NCBI RefSeq assembly: GCF_018449435.1
Contig: NZ_JAHCMU010000007.1
Coordinates: 1-64,000 of the forward strand
Reading direction: 5' to 3'
DNA length: 64,000 bases
Source: Flagellimonas sp. 389
GTDB taxonomy: Bacteria > Bacteroidota > Bacteroidia > Flavobacteriales > Flavobacteriaceae
Shown here one piece after another: positions 17,924-27,005 of the stretch. The notes under the pieces were generated by a model that saw only the letters and a program-made list of their open reading frames with translations, was not told where the DNA came from and ran no database searches. A program made the position numbers and the translations under genes. The first letter of the stretch is position 1. The number at the start of each line of letters is the position of its first letter.

Positions 17924-19117
17924 CTATTGTTTAACACTTATGGCGAAAGAATCAAGTCTACTCTCAACACCGGTATTCGTTACATATATAATGACACTTT
18001 CGTTCTCACCTGCTTCAAATGTGATAGCGTGTTGTTTAAAAACATCGCTAACTCGACCAACATTGCTATCTGTCCTTGATGCAACAATATTTTCATCCAG
18101 TAGCGATTCCGTATAATTGGCAGTATCAGGATTTAATATGGATACGGTAATGTCACCAAAGCTACTGTCATCGAACTCACTAAAATAGGTGAGCACATAT
18201 TCTGCTCCAGGTGTCACATCAATTTCTTGATAGGCGACCCTAGCTCCATCAGAAGGAAATTTGGCAGCTTGAAAACCATCGGGCAACCTACCTTCTATAG
18301 ATGTCGAATTGATTTGGATAACCGTTGTACCAGCTCCAAAAGGGCTCCAGTCATCATTGTTTGGCGCTCTCCACGAATCCCTTCCATCACCTGTGCCATC
18401 AAATAAGCTATTGTCCTCAAAACTGGGTTCCGCTATTTCTGGAACGGCTATGGTAGGAACAGCTTGATTTACAGTCACTGTTCGTTCCGTGGTTTCTGAC
18501 TTACCTAAGTTATCGGTCACCACCAACCCAACGTTATAATCTCCTGGACCCGGGAATGAAATAATGAGTTCACGATCTTGCAATGTTGCTGGAGGTAAAG
18601 CGGCGATTTGATCCTCTAAATTTTTAACATTTTGCCGCGTCTCATCTGAAACTGCAGCTTCAGCTAATGCCAATTGTGCCTCTAGTGCAGCAACTTCAGC
18701 TTCCAGCACTTCTACCCTATCCAAATCATCTTCACAGGGTATCCTGAACTCTATTTTTGCAATTTCTTCTTCCAGTGCAACCACAGTGGCAAGCTCAGCT
18801 TCTATCAATTGCTTTAAAATGGGTAAATCTTTATGTATTAAAGTAATTCCTTCAGCTGGCTCAACAGACCATTGGTATTGCGTTCCATTCACTGCCAAAT
18901 TGGAACCAGCCTGAAAGTTAATCTCATAATTTGCTGATAATTCAACATCGTTACAATCAAATTCCGAAGTGGAAATGTCAGCCAAGTTGTAAAAAGGTGT
19001 AGGACCGGTTAAATCCACGTTGTCCCCAACTTCTGCTAAATCATCACTTACACAGGACATCAAGGAAACCACTATTCCCAAAACACCCCATTTTAAATTA
19101 AATAAATTTGTTTTCAT
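17924..19117 (-). CDS. Coiled-coil surface lipoprotein of the alginate operon
   Basis: Lipoprotein of 397 aa (lipobox LMSC, Cys22). After a short N-terminal PKD-like half, residues about 95-175 form a strong heptad-type helical region rich in Leu, Glu and Ala, inserted between two beta-rich parts; PGDYNVGLVVTDNLG closes a PKD-like fold behind it. The last 180 residues are a jelly-roll-like module (YLTYFSEFDDSS). No enzyme motif. Gene order SusD, this protein, PKD protein suggests a glycan-binding lipoprotein associated with SusCD. The helical hairpin could be a spacer or an assembly device. Confidence 0.7.
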   Translation of the reverse strand: MKTNLFNLKWGVLGIVVSLMSCVSDDLAEVGDNVDLTGPTPFYNLADISTSEFDCNDVELSANYEINFQAGSNLAVNGTQYQWSVEPAEGITLIHKDLPILKQLIEAELATVVALEEEIAKIEFRIPCEDDLDRVEVLEAEVAALEAQLALAEAAVSDETRQNVKNLEDQIAALPPATLQDRELIISFPGPGDYNVGLVVTDNLGKSETTERTVTVNQAVPTIAVPEIAEPSFEDNSLFDGTGDGRDSWRAPNNDDWSPFGAGTTVIQINSTSIEGRLPDGFQAAKFPSDGARVAYQEIDVTPGAEYVLTYFSEFDDSSFGDITVSILNPDTANYTESLLDENIVASRTDSNVGRVSDVFKQHAITFEAGENESVIIYVTNTGVESRLDSFAISVKQ

Positions 19118-19128
19118 CGTAGTTAATT

Positions 19129-20730
19129 TTAGTATCCAGGATTCTGTTCATAAAAATTGGGCAAGTTGTCTATCTCCCTTTGTGGAAATGGAAGATATTT
19201 TCGCTCGCTTGTGTAAAACAGACTGTTTTCGTCTGAAAATTGCTGTAAGATGTTATCTGCTTCACCAAATCGAATCAAATCATATAAGCGTTGATTCTCG
19301 TAAACAAACTCTACCCTTCGCTCTTCCAACAGGGCATCTTTTGTCAAGTTAACGACCTCCTCTAGACCGGCCCTTGCCCTAACCTGATTGAATGCAGCAA
19401 CGGCCCTGGGGTCTGTAGTACTTTCACCACCAGCTAAAATTGCTTCAGCATATAGCAATAGAACGTCAGCATATCTTAGGACAATCCAATCGTTGTCACC
19501 AATCTCTCCATCGGTAGGAAACTTATCATTAAAAGTATCATTTGTAATAACGCTTGGGTTATAGGACAATACTTGGATACTGGCAGGAAATCTTACAGGT
19601 TGCAGTTCTGGTGTCATCACTTCCAAAAAGTCAAGTGTTGCAATATTGACACCATTGGAAGGACCTTGTAAAGTCATTGCAAAACTATGGGATTCCGAAT
19701 CGGTTTCAACCTGATCGTCCAGACCACTATCACTCGTTACATAGTTATCGCTACTAAACAAATCATAAGCAATGGAGAATATGATCTCATCATTGATTTC
19801 CAATCCTGGATTGTTTGACCAACTACCATCTAAGACTATCTCGGATTCTGAAAAACCACCCGAAAACTCATTGCCAAATACGTTGCCATATAGTATGGAT
19901 AAATTGGCATTATACTCTGCGTCTGTCAGTAAGTCAACACCAGGATCTAAAGGGTCTGGATTAAATACAAAGTTCTCTGCATCATCCCTTTCAACAAACA
20001 GTAGGTCATAATTGAAAGCTGCATTGTTTTCCACTACAGAGGCCAATAACAACTCAGCCTCTACATAATTAGGATTTGGCTGACTGAGATAGGCTTTTGC
20101 CGCCATACAGATTGCCGCACCTTCTGTAGGTCGATATCTATTCTGTTCACCACCGTTAAGAAAAGCTATTGAAGTCCTAAAATCTTCGATAATTCTATCA
20201 TAAACTTCAGCTTCTGGTAACTGAGGGTAGTCCAAAGCCTCATCTTCGTTTATATCCAACACCTTATCGATAAAGGGAACATTTTGATAGGCCCTAACTA
20301 GATTAAAATGACATAAAGCTCTCATAAAATATGCTTCCCCAACAGTAAACTGTTGACTTTCTGGAGCTAAAAACCGATTGTCAATAACTGTATTTGCATG
20401 CTTTATCGTAGCCATATTGTTGGAATAATATGTAGCTACATCCCCATTGTTGACATCGACATTATACGATGCGATTAAAGGAAAGTTTCCGTTTTCTGTA
20501 TTGGCCCGTACATTATCCGAACGAAGTTCTGTCAACAAAAATTCATTAGCGGGCACTTTTTGATAAGCATCCAATATCCCATTTGCCAACAATAGAAAAC
20601 CATCATCTGTCTGAAGCAACTCTTCTAATGAGAGCGCTGTAGGGTTACTTAGGTCAAGTTCCTCTTCACAGCTTGCGAACAAAGCTATCAAGGAAAAACA
20701 AACTATTACTATTTTATATATTCTTTTCAT
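19129..20730 (-). CDS. SusD/RagB-family glycan-binding lipoprotein
   Basis: SusD-type surface lipoprotein, 533 aa, the lid that binds oligosaccharide over its SusC partner. Lipobox FASC, Cys21. The N-terminal tetratricopeptide-like scaffold includes GEAYFMRALCHFNLVRAY (about 127-144), the usual SusD signature. The C-terminal half has the W-x-V-L-R-Y-A-D-V-L-L motif (WIVLRYADVLLLYAEA) and NQVRARAGL, and the protein ends close to the typical LPFPQREID segment. It lies 6 bp after susC. Alginate oligomers are the likely ligand, since the operon encodes two PL7 lyases. Confidence 0.95.
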   Translation of the reverse strand: MKRIYKIVIVCFSLIALFASCEEELDLSNPTALSLEELLQTDDGFLLLANGILDAYQKVPANEFLLTELRSDNVRANTENGNFPLIASYNVDVNNGDVATYYSNNMATIKHANTVIDNRFLAPESQQFTVGEAYFMRALCHFNLVRAYQNVPFIDKVLDINEDEALDYPQLPEAEVYDRIIEDFRTSIAFLNGGEQNRYRPTEGAAICMAAKAYLSQPNPNYVEAELLLASVVENNAAFNYDLLFVERDDAENFVFNPDPLDPGVDLLTDAEYNANLSILYGNVFGNEFSGGFSESEIVLDGSWSNNPGLEINDEIIFSIAYDLFSSDNYVTSDSGLDDQVETDSESHSFAMTLQGPSNGVNIATLDFLEVMTPELQPVRFPASIQVLSYNPSVITNDTFNDKFPTDGEIGDNDWIVLRYADVLLLYAEAILAGGESTTDPRAVAAFNQVRARAGLEEVVNLTKDALLEERRVEFVYENQRLYDLIRFGEADNILQQFSDENSLFYTSERKYLPFPQREIDNLPNFYEQNPGY

Positions 20731-20736
20731 AACTGA

Positions 20737-23700
20737 TTAAAATTGAAAGTTAATCCCAAATGATACTGATCTAACTATTGGACCATCACCTCTTTGATAG
20801 CCAAAAGTGAGCGGGGTATTTGCATTATTGGAGGTTTGTCCCACCGCTTCAGGATTGAAGCCTTCGTAACCTTCTGCAAAAAAGTATAACAGGTTCTCCC
20901 CCGTTAGATAGAAGCGCAATTTGTCAAAACCATATCGTTCGCCCAACTCGCTGGGTACCGTATAGCCAAGAGTACAGTTTCTCAAAGCAATGAACGAAGC
21001 ATCTTGAATGTGGTCGTCCGTAAACCTTCGGTGCACGGTCAAATCGGCATCAGGAAAACTGGCCACCTCATTTACCGCAGATTCACTGGCATAATACAAC
21101 TGATCTAAATCCGCTACCCTAACCTCGGCTCCGTGCGATCCTTGCCATTGGAAAGACAAGTCAAAATCTTTGTACGTAAGGTCAGAGCTAAAGCCCCATT
21201 CAAAATCAGGATAGGGATTACCTAACTCAGTTCTATCCTCATCGTCAATAACACCATCATTGTTCAAATCCTTCACATATACATCTGCAAAATCGTTATT
21301 GAATCTATTAAAGGGATTGTCAACCCATTCCAATGGGATCTCCCTGTCATATACAAAACCATAGAAGGAAGTTATAGGTTGTCCTACCCGAGCGATAAAC
21401 TCTGTTGGCCGAGTATCTTGATCGATTCTGGAAATAATCTGTTCGTTTTGGCCCAAGCTTTCTACAGTGTTTCTATTCAAAGTGAATTGTCCTGATGCGT
21501 TCCATCTAAAATTTTCGGTTCTCCACAACCTAGTACTGGCCACAATCTCAACACCTTCATTTTTGACCTCTCCAAGATTCTGCAACCAAGCATCAGCTCC
21601 ATAAGTGGCCGCGATAGGAGCAAAAAGAATCAAATCTTCGTTCGTTCTCACGTAGTAATCTGCAGTAAGGCTCAATAACCCTCTACCAAAAGTAATGTCG
21701 ATACCCGGGTTGAATTCAATTATCTTTTCCCAACCTAAATCCGCATTGGGCAGCGTAGTTGCTTTAACCCCCACACCATCATTATACCCCACAGTACTGA
21801 AGGTTTCTTCAAAACGGTATAGGGAATCAAAAACGTTGTTGGATATTTCATTGGAACCAGAAGCACCGTAACTTGCTCTAAGTTTTAAGAAAGTAATAAA
21901 TTCACTAGAAGATAAAAAGTCTTCACTGGATACATTCCACCCGACAGCAGCTGCAGGAAAGAAACCAAATCGGGTATTTGGTCCAAACCTTGTACTTCCA
22001 TCGGCACGTGCCGATACCTGAAACAGATACTTGCTGTCGTAGTCATAATTTATTCGACCAAAATATGAGACCAATTTATCTTCACCGTTCAGGGTAAAAG
22101 TAGTTCCGTTATCGGCAAGTGCAATATTTTCATTGAAGTCATTGGTAAAACCCACCGCTTCGGATTCTTGTCTTAAAAAGTCCCTGTACGTGTATTCAAA
22201 ACCGAGTACTGGATTGAAATTATGTTTGCCCAAACTTTTGTTGTAGGTCAACAAGGATTCAAAGGCATACTGGTAGAGCTCGTCTTTCCTGACCAACCTG
22301 AACGATTCTTGATCCCTGTTTTCTTGACCCAAGACATTGTCTTGTTGGTTGGTTCGGGTATGCCTGAACACGCTTGACACAGCTTGTCTAAAGTTCAATC
22401 CATCCGCCAATTTAAAATCAAAGTATGCAGAAGCGTTCAGGTTAATTTGGTTCTTGGTACTCGAACGTTCCAAAAAATGAACCAAAGGGTGTACGTTTCT
22501 TGTTGTAGAAAGCGTCAATCCACCAGAAGTTAAATCACTAACTAACGGTAATCCCGTACTTGGATCTCTTGCGATTGCCCTTGGGTTGTTCGGGTCAACG
22601 GTAAACACATGGTCAAAAGCTCTCGAGAAACCATAGCTGCCTACCCCAAGATTTTCAAATTGCGCTCCCGCATCTGTTGAAACACCAATATCCCTTGAAA
22701 AGTTTGTGACATAATCTAAATGATCTTCATTTAGAAATAAGGGTAAATGTCCGTATTGTCTTAATGGATCTGTAAATCGTGCCGGCAACCTGTCTTGGTC
22801 AATAAAGTTAGCACGAATATTTGTACCGAACTTAATTTTACCGTTTTTCGATTTACTATCTACTTTTATTCTTGCATTGTACTTTTTAAAATCATCGATC
22901 AAAGCAATACCCTCATCTCGCAGATAGCTCATAGAGGCGGTATATTTTGTCAATTCCGTTCCTCCTCTAGCAGAAAAAGAATGGCTGGTTATCGTACCTC
23001 CAGGAAAAACTTCGTCTTGCCAATTTTGCTCACCATCTCCCAATGAAGCAATAAAGTCCATTGCTTCCAGTTCAGCATATGCAACATTGTAATCATTTGT
23101 AATTCTCTCAAAATTTTCACTGGTCGGAGAGATGGCATCAACTTGGCCTTGTAAACCATTCAGTCTAGACCTTTCTTGTGCTATTGTAGTATTAAAATTG
23201 TTGTTTTTTCTCGAGTATTTAATACCTGTAAACGTGTTGTAGGTAAACGATGTTTTTCCGGCAACACCTTCTTTTAAGGTCACCAATATCACCCCATTTG
23301 CACCCCGCGAACCGTATATGGCCACAGATGCGGCATCTTTCAAGACACTCAAGGATGCGATGTTGTTGTTGTCAATAGTGGCCAAAAGGTCTGGATCATT
23401 TCCCAGAACGATACCATCGACTACGATTAGTGGAGAGGAAGATCCCGTTATTGAACCTGGACCCCTTAGGGTAATCTGTGGGTCACCGCCCGCTTCAGAA
23501 GATGTGGTCTGAATCCGTAAACCTGCAACTTTACCCTGCAACGCGTTTTCAACCCGTGCAACGGCAAAATTTTCAAGTTCTTCACCTCCAATTTTAGTTA
23601 GTGCACTGGTAACATTTTTTTGCTTTTGTTCACCATAACCGATTACCACAACCTCATCCAATTGGCTAACATCCTCTTGAAGAACGATGTTTAGATTTGT

Positions 23701-23964
23701 TTGGCCAGCTACAACTGCGGTCTGCGATGAAAATCCAATATATGAGAATTGCAATACCTCACCATCAGATACCGAAAGGGAGAAATTTCCATCAAAATCG
23801 GTTTGTGTACCTCTAGTAGTATTTAAAATTATAATGTTAACCCCAGGAATGGGCATTTGTTGTGCATCAGTTACCGTTCCTGAAACGGTAAAAGTTTGTT
23901 GCGCGAACAGTTGGATATTACTGAGTAATAAACCAACTAAAAAAAATTTAATTTTTAAGCTCAT
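20737..23964 (-). CDS. SusC/RagA-family TonB-linked outer-membrane transporter
   Basis: Outer-membrane importer of about 1075 aa. I place the start at 23964, because the protein there begins with a normal signal peptide (MSLKIKFFLVGLLL, ending FAQ); a longer frame to 24099 would add 45 residues with no signal character. Domains: carboxypeptidase-regulatory-like fold just after the signal (VSGTVTDAQQMPIPGVN), TonB box and plug (VVVIGYGEQKQKNVTSAL), SusC signature GSRGANGVILVTLKEG, then the barrel ending in FQF. It works with the SusD next door to bring alginate oligomers into the periplasm. The upstream leader carries an operator, a promoter box and a strong hairpin. Confidence 0.95.
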   Translation of the reverse strand: MSLKIKFFLVGLLLSNIQLFAQQTFTVSGTVTDAQQMPIPGVNIIILNTTRGTQTDFDGNFSLSVSDGEVLQFSYIGFSSQTAVVAGQTNLNIVLQEDVSQLDEVVVIGYGEQKQKNVTSALTKIGGEELENFAVARVENALQGKVAGLRIQTTSSEAGGDPQITLRGPGSITGSSSPLIVVDGIVLGNDPDLLATIDNNNIASLSVLKDAASVAIYGSRGANGVILVTLKEGVAGKTSFTYNTFTGIKYSRKNNNFNTTIAQERSRLNGLQGQVDAISPTSENFERITNDYNVAYAELEAMDFIASLGDGEQNWQDEVFPGGTITSHSFSARGGTELTKYTASMSYLRDEGIALIDDFKKYNARIKVDSKSKNGKIKFGTNIRANFIDQDRLPARFTDPLRQYGHLPLFLNEDHLDYVTNFSRDIGVSTDAGAQFENLGVGSYGFSRAFDHVFTVDPNNPRAIARDPSTGLPLVSDLTSGGLTLSTTRNVHPLVHFLERSSTKNQINLNASAYFDFKLADGLNFRQAVSSVFRHTRTNQQDNVLGQENRDQESFRLVRKDELYQYAFESLLTYNKSLGKHNFNPVLGFEYTYRDFLRQESEAVGFTNDFNENIALADNGTTFTLNGEDKLVSYFGRINYDYDSKYLFQVSARADGSTRFGPNTRFGFFPAAAVGWNVSSEDFLSSSEFITFLKLRASYGASGSNEISNNVFDSLYRFEETFSTVGYNDGVGVKATTLPNADLGWEKIIEFNPGIDITFGRGLLSLTADYYVRTNEDLILFAPIAATYGADAWLQNLGEVKNEGVEIVASTRLWRTENFRWNASGQFTLNRNTVESLGQNEQIISRIDQDTRPTEFIARVGQPITSFYGFVYDREIPLEWVDNPFNRFNNDFADVYVKDLNNDGVIDDEDRTELGNPYPDFEWGFSSDLTYKDFDLSFQWQGSHGAEVRVADLDQLYYASESAVNEVASFPDADLTVHRRFTDDHIQDASFIALRNCTLGYTVPSELGERYGFDKLRFYLTGENLLYFFAEGYEGFNPEAVGQTSNNANTPLTFGYQRGDGPIVRSVSFGINFQF

Positions 23965-24158
23965 TTGTAAAATAGTTAGTTTGAATGTTGAGTCAATTCC
24001 AATTCCATATAATGGAATCAATGAATCATTCTGATTGCAACAAATAGCCTTTACAATATCTGATATCTGGAAGAATTTGATTATTTTTATATTCTTCAAT
24101 TCGCATACTATATGTGTATTTGTTGATTTTACTTCCCTCCGAAAAGAAGTAATAAAGT

Positions 24159-24184
24159 AAAGGATAGGCGTGCACCTATCCTTT
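24159..24184. terminator. Strong hairpin in the susC leader (terminator or attenuator)
   Basis: Perfect 10-bp stem (AAAGGATAGG / CCTATCCTTT) with a 6-nt loop. T-rich tracts lie on both sides, stronger on the plus strand. It stands between the presumed susC promoter and the susC gene, so it may attenuate susC or stop read-through from kdgF. Confidence 0.7.
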
Positions 24185-24236
24185 TTTTATGGTATTAACT
24201 GTCTATCATAGTTCTTGGTTTAATTGGTATTCCAAA

Positions 24237-24266
24237 TTGGTCAACCAGTTTGGTTTACCAAATATA
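24237..24266 (-). promoter_or_regulatory. GntR operator and -7 box of the susC promoter
   Basis: TTGGTCAACCAG then TTTGGTTTACCAAA, the two units 13 bp apart. The right unit runs into a minus-strand TATATTTG (24259-24266), matching the Bacteroidota -7 consensus TAnnTTTG. A bound repressor would cover this box. The expected -33 TTG is not clear; a T-run lies there instead. Confidence 0.68.
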
Positions 24267-24378
24267 TGTTATCTAAAGGTTAAAAAAAAGCCTTATTTGA
24301 AATAAAATGTTAAAATTTCAAGATTTTAAAATTTTATCATCTTTTAAATTATCAAGAACTGATTTTTATCATCTTTTT

Positions 24379-24732
24379 TTAACTATTCTGCATAAAATCC
24401 TCTCTAATGGGACTGAATACATCTATTAAAAAACCTGCTTCTAAACACACGGCTCCGTGCATTACGTGGGGAGGGATGTAAAAGGAATCACCACCATTCA
24501 ATATTTTGGTCTCATCTCCAATAGTAAGTTCAAAAGAACCACTTACCACATAGGTTACTTGTGAATGATAATGTTCGTGCATAGGCCCTATTCCACCTTT
24601 ATCAAACTTTACATTTACCAACATAATCTTATCATCATATCCCATTATTTGTCGCTCTACGCCTTCTCCCACGTTTTCCCAAGGGATTTCATTTCCAAAC
24701 AAAAACTCTTTACTTGATCCAAAACTTTCCAT
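24379..24732 (-). CDS. kdgF: KdgF-like cupin, unsaturated uronate linearising protein
   Basis: Single-domain cupin of 117 aa, matching KdgF, which turns the 4,5-unsaturated uronate released by exolyases into open-chain DEH. Metal ligands are visible in MHEHYH and the distal His in PPHVMHGAV, and G-G-D-S-F-Y-I-P-P is the second cupin motif. I choose ATG 24732, preceded by AGGA at good spacing; an in-frame ATG at 24777 lacks a ribosome site and would overlap PL17. The gene starts 5 bp after the PL17 stop, so enzyme and product-handling protein are made together. Cytoplasmic, no signal peptide. Confidence 0.9.
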   Translation of the reverse strand: MESFGSSKEFLFGNEIPWENVGEGVERQIMGYDDKIMLVNVKFDKGGIGPMHEHYHSQVTYVVSGSFELTIGDETKILNGGDSFYIPPHVMHGAVCLEAGFLIDVFSPIREDFMQNS

Positions 24733-24737
24733 ACGTC

Positions 24738-27005
24738 CTATTTTTTGATTTTTCCGTAATAATGCGGGCCAATCCATTTATATATATATTTATCTATTTC
24801 CAATGTATGTTCTAATTGTGCCGAAGATTTCTTGTTGCACACTATAAACAAATGTTTTTCCCCAGTAGAATTTTCTATAGTTACTGCAGTATAGTCCTCC
24901 CCATTGGCCACAACACTTAAATCCTTTACTTTACTGGATGCATTTTTAGCTAATTCCGAAACGGGACTGTAAGACCCATGTGATTCAATGACAGCCGCAA
25001 AAACATCATTAGCAACGTTTTCCCTGCGCAACATAAACCCAGCGTCTCTTCGTAAATTAAACTCTGGGTCATTGGCACCGATTCTTGTAAACAGAAGTTC
25101 GTCGTTGGTTTTGGTTGTTAATGTTAAACTGTAAAATTTTTGATCATTGAGCCAAGTGAGTTTTGTATTCTCCTTCTCAGGATTTCCTTTTCCCTCTAAC
25201 CAAAGATGTTGGTATCCATTTTCTTTTCCCAGCGAAGTCAAAACTGATGGAACATCATAGTCAAAATCTGTATCGATAATTTGCCCCATATAGTAAAAGG
25301 GCAAATCGTATTGATGCTCTTTATTGCCCTTGACCCTAAAGATATCCAGTACAAATCCATTTTTCAGATTATCGTCTTTAATAATTGCCAGTGTCCTCTG
25401 CAGGCTTGTTCCGGGATAGGCATTTTCTTCTTTAGCACTGACAATTTGAATAGCTTCTTTCGAAAAATCGACAAAATGCAGATCCGAATGATGTTTGCTC
25501 CCTACATCGTATGCCCCACCAAAATGGGATACTTCATTTTGAACCAATGTATTGTGGGCCACGGTTTGTTTTGCCCAAGTCTTGTTCTCCTTTAAATAAT
25601 TACCACCTCCTTTTTGCTCGATATTTACAAATCTTGCCAATCCATAATCTTGCAACACTTCTTCTCCATCTTGGTAAAGCATATACGATAGTTTATCGTA
25701 ATGTCCATGACTAAGGCCCTGAGCGGTATACTTAAAAACTAGTGCAAACCCATCTGTAGGCTGCCTTAAGATACTTATCCCACCCTGTTTGCCATCTGAG
25801 CCATCTGAAAAACTTATCGATTCCTTAACAAAAGGGCGAGCCTCCTTGTTTTGCAAACCAAGCGCTACCGACAACCCTGTTTCGTCTAAAACAACACGTT
25901 GCTGTTTTTCTGCGATGCTGAGCAATTCGGGATTCTTACCTCCGTAATAGTAAGCAATATCAACTGCACTCACCAACGACCTTGAAAAATATGACATCCC
26001 TTTTTGGGCATCATTGATGGGGAAGAATTCACCATCTGCATCGGTTAAGTTCAACAAAGCATTAACGGATTTTAAAAGAACGCTGTCTTTATGTTCAAAC
26101 ACCTTTAGTTCTGGTTTGACATTGTGCAATGCCTGGGCAAAAATTAGGAATGGGTATGAAGCGTACCTTTGATAGTAAGGACCTTCTGTATAGTATCCAT
26201 CCGGTGAAAATGGTTCTTCCAAATTGGCAAAGAAACCAACTTCCTGTCCCTCAACAGTTATAAAGCCTCCATCATTATCCTTAGCGCCGGTCTTAAGATT
26301 AGCATCCTTAATTCCATATAAAGCCCTTTGGACCAATTCCTCATCATCCATTACCAAGCCGATCATACCAACGGCAGCATTGCCCCATGTACTGTGATTG
26401 TGCACCCTATTAAAAAATTGTGGGTTTTCTATCGATATGAAATCCGCAAAAGGTCTAAAAAGGTTTTTCTCCAACTGTTTTCGCTCTTTTTTGGAGAGCC
26501 AATCATGAATACAATCGTAAGCTTGGCTTACATACACCAACCAATTTGAATCGTTGAGGCATTGCCAAAATAACTTCCCTCTTGCATATGATCTTTCTTG
26601 TGGATGTATCGGTAAATCTTGATATTTTTCTTCATATTCAAAAAGCATATCCCGAATGTACCTTGCATACTTTTCGTCATCCAAAATTTGAAACAGCACA
26701 CCTGCTTTTTGTAAAATAAAGAAGTTTCTTTTATGCCTTTCGTGTGTATATCCACCTGAAAAATCTTTTGGTATAGGAACATCAATACCATTTTCAATTT
26801 CTACGTCCACTTCTTTTTTTATCTGGGTCAAAGTCTTATCAAACAGTGGAATACTGCCTAAATTGGATTTAATCTGTGCAACTCCATCTTTAGTGAGAAT
26901 AAGTTTAGGATGTTCCTGTGCCTGGATAAAAAGCTGGAAAAAAAGGAGTGTTACCAGTAAAGAAAGTAGAGAGGAAAACCTATTATGGACTCTTGATAGT
27001 TTCAT
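24738..27005 (-). CDS. Oligoalginate lyase, polysaccharide lyase family 17
   Basis: Exo-acting lyase of 755 aa that reduces alginate oligomers to unsaturated monomer. Signal peptide to about 30 without lipobox, so periplasmic. The N-terminal alpha/alpha-toroid (about 35-390) carries Asn203-His204 in VHNHSTWGNA and the Tyr-rich active-site segment SPDGYYTEGPYYQRYA (267-282). The heparinase II/III-like beta-sandwich (about 395-755) has GLSHGHYDKLSY and AKQTVAHNTLVQNE, the zinc-site region of the family. Both halves match PL17 in order and length. The gene abuts PL6 upstream and kdgF downstream with no spare bases, so the three are one operon. Confidence 0.94.
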   Translation of the reverse strand: MKLSRVHNRFSSLLSLLVTLLFFQLFIQAQEHPKLILTKDGVAQIKSNLGSIPLFDKTLTQIKKEVDVEIENGIDVPIPKDFSGGYTHERHKRNFFILQKAGVLFQILDDEKYARYIRDMLFEYEEKYQDLPIHPQERSYARGKLFWQCLNDSNWLVYVSQAYDCIHDWLSKKERKQLEKNLFRPFADFISIENPQFFNRVHNHSTWGNAAVGMIGLVMDDEELVQRALYGIKDANLKTGAKDNDGGFITVEGQEVGFFANLEEPFSPDGYYTEGPYYQRYASYPFLIFAQALHNVKPELKVFEHKDSVLLKSVNALLNLTDADGEFFPINDAQKGMSYFSRSLVSAVDIAYYYGGKNPELLSIAEKQQRVVLDETGLSVALGLQNKEARPFVKESISFSDGSDGKQGGISILRQPTDGFALVFKYTAQGLSHGHYDKLSYMLYQDGEEVLQDYGLARFVNIEQKGGGNYLKENKTWAKQTVAHNTLVQNEVSHFGGAYDVGSKHHSDLHFVDFSKEAIQIVSAKEENAYPGTSLQRTLAIIKDDNLKNGFVLDIFRVKGNKEHQYDLPFYYMGQIIDTDFDYDVPSVLTSLGKENGYQHLWLEGKGNPEKENTKLTWLNDQKFYSLTLTTKTNDELLFTRIGANDPEFNLRRDAGFMLRRENVANDVFAAVIESHGSYSPVSELAKNASSKVKDLSVVANGEDYTAVTIENSTGEKHLFIVCNKKSSAQLEHTLEIDKYIYKWIGPHYYGKIKK

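Larger units (their letters stand above)
23965..24378. promoter_or_regulatory. Intergenic control region of the susCD-PL7 operon
   Basis: 414 bp between kdgF and susC, both read leftward. From upstream to downstream on the minus strand it holds an AT-rich tract with two tttatcatctttt copies next to the kdgF stop, a promoter-like TATATTTG box (24259-24266) inside an operator (24237-24262), the hairpin at 24159-24184, and about 190 bp of leader before the susC ATG. Confidence 0.6.

Noticed and set aside
23965-24099. Upstream extension of susC by 45 codons
   Set aside because: The extension has no signal-peptide character and hides the normal signal at 23964.
24733-24777. Upstream ATG for kdgF overlapping PL17
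   Set aside because: No ribosome site, and the shorter start has AGGA at correct spacing and matches KdgF length.
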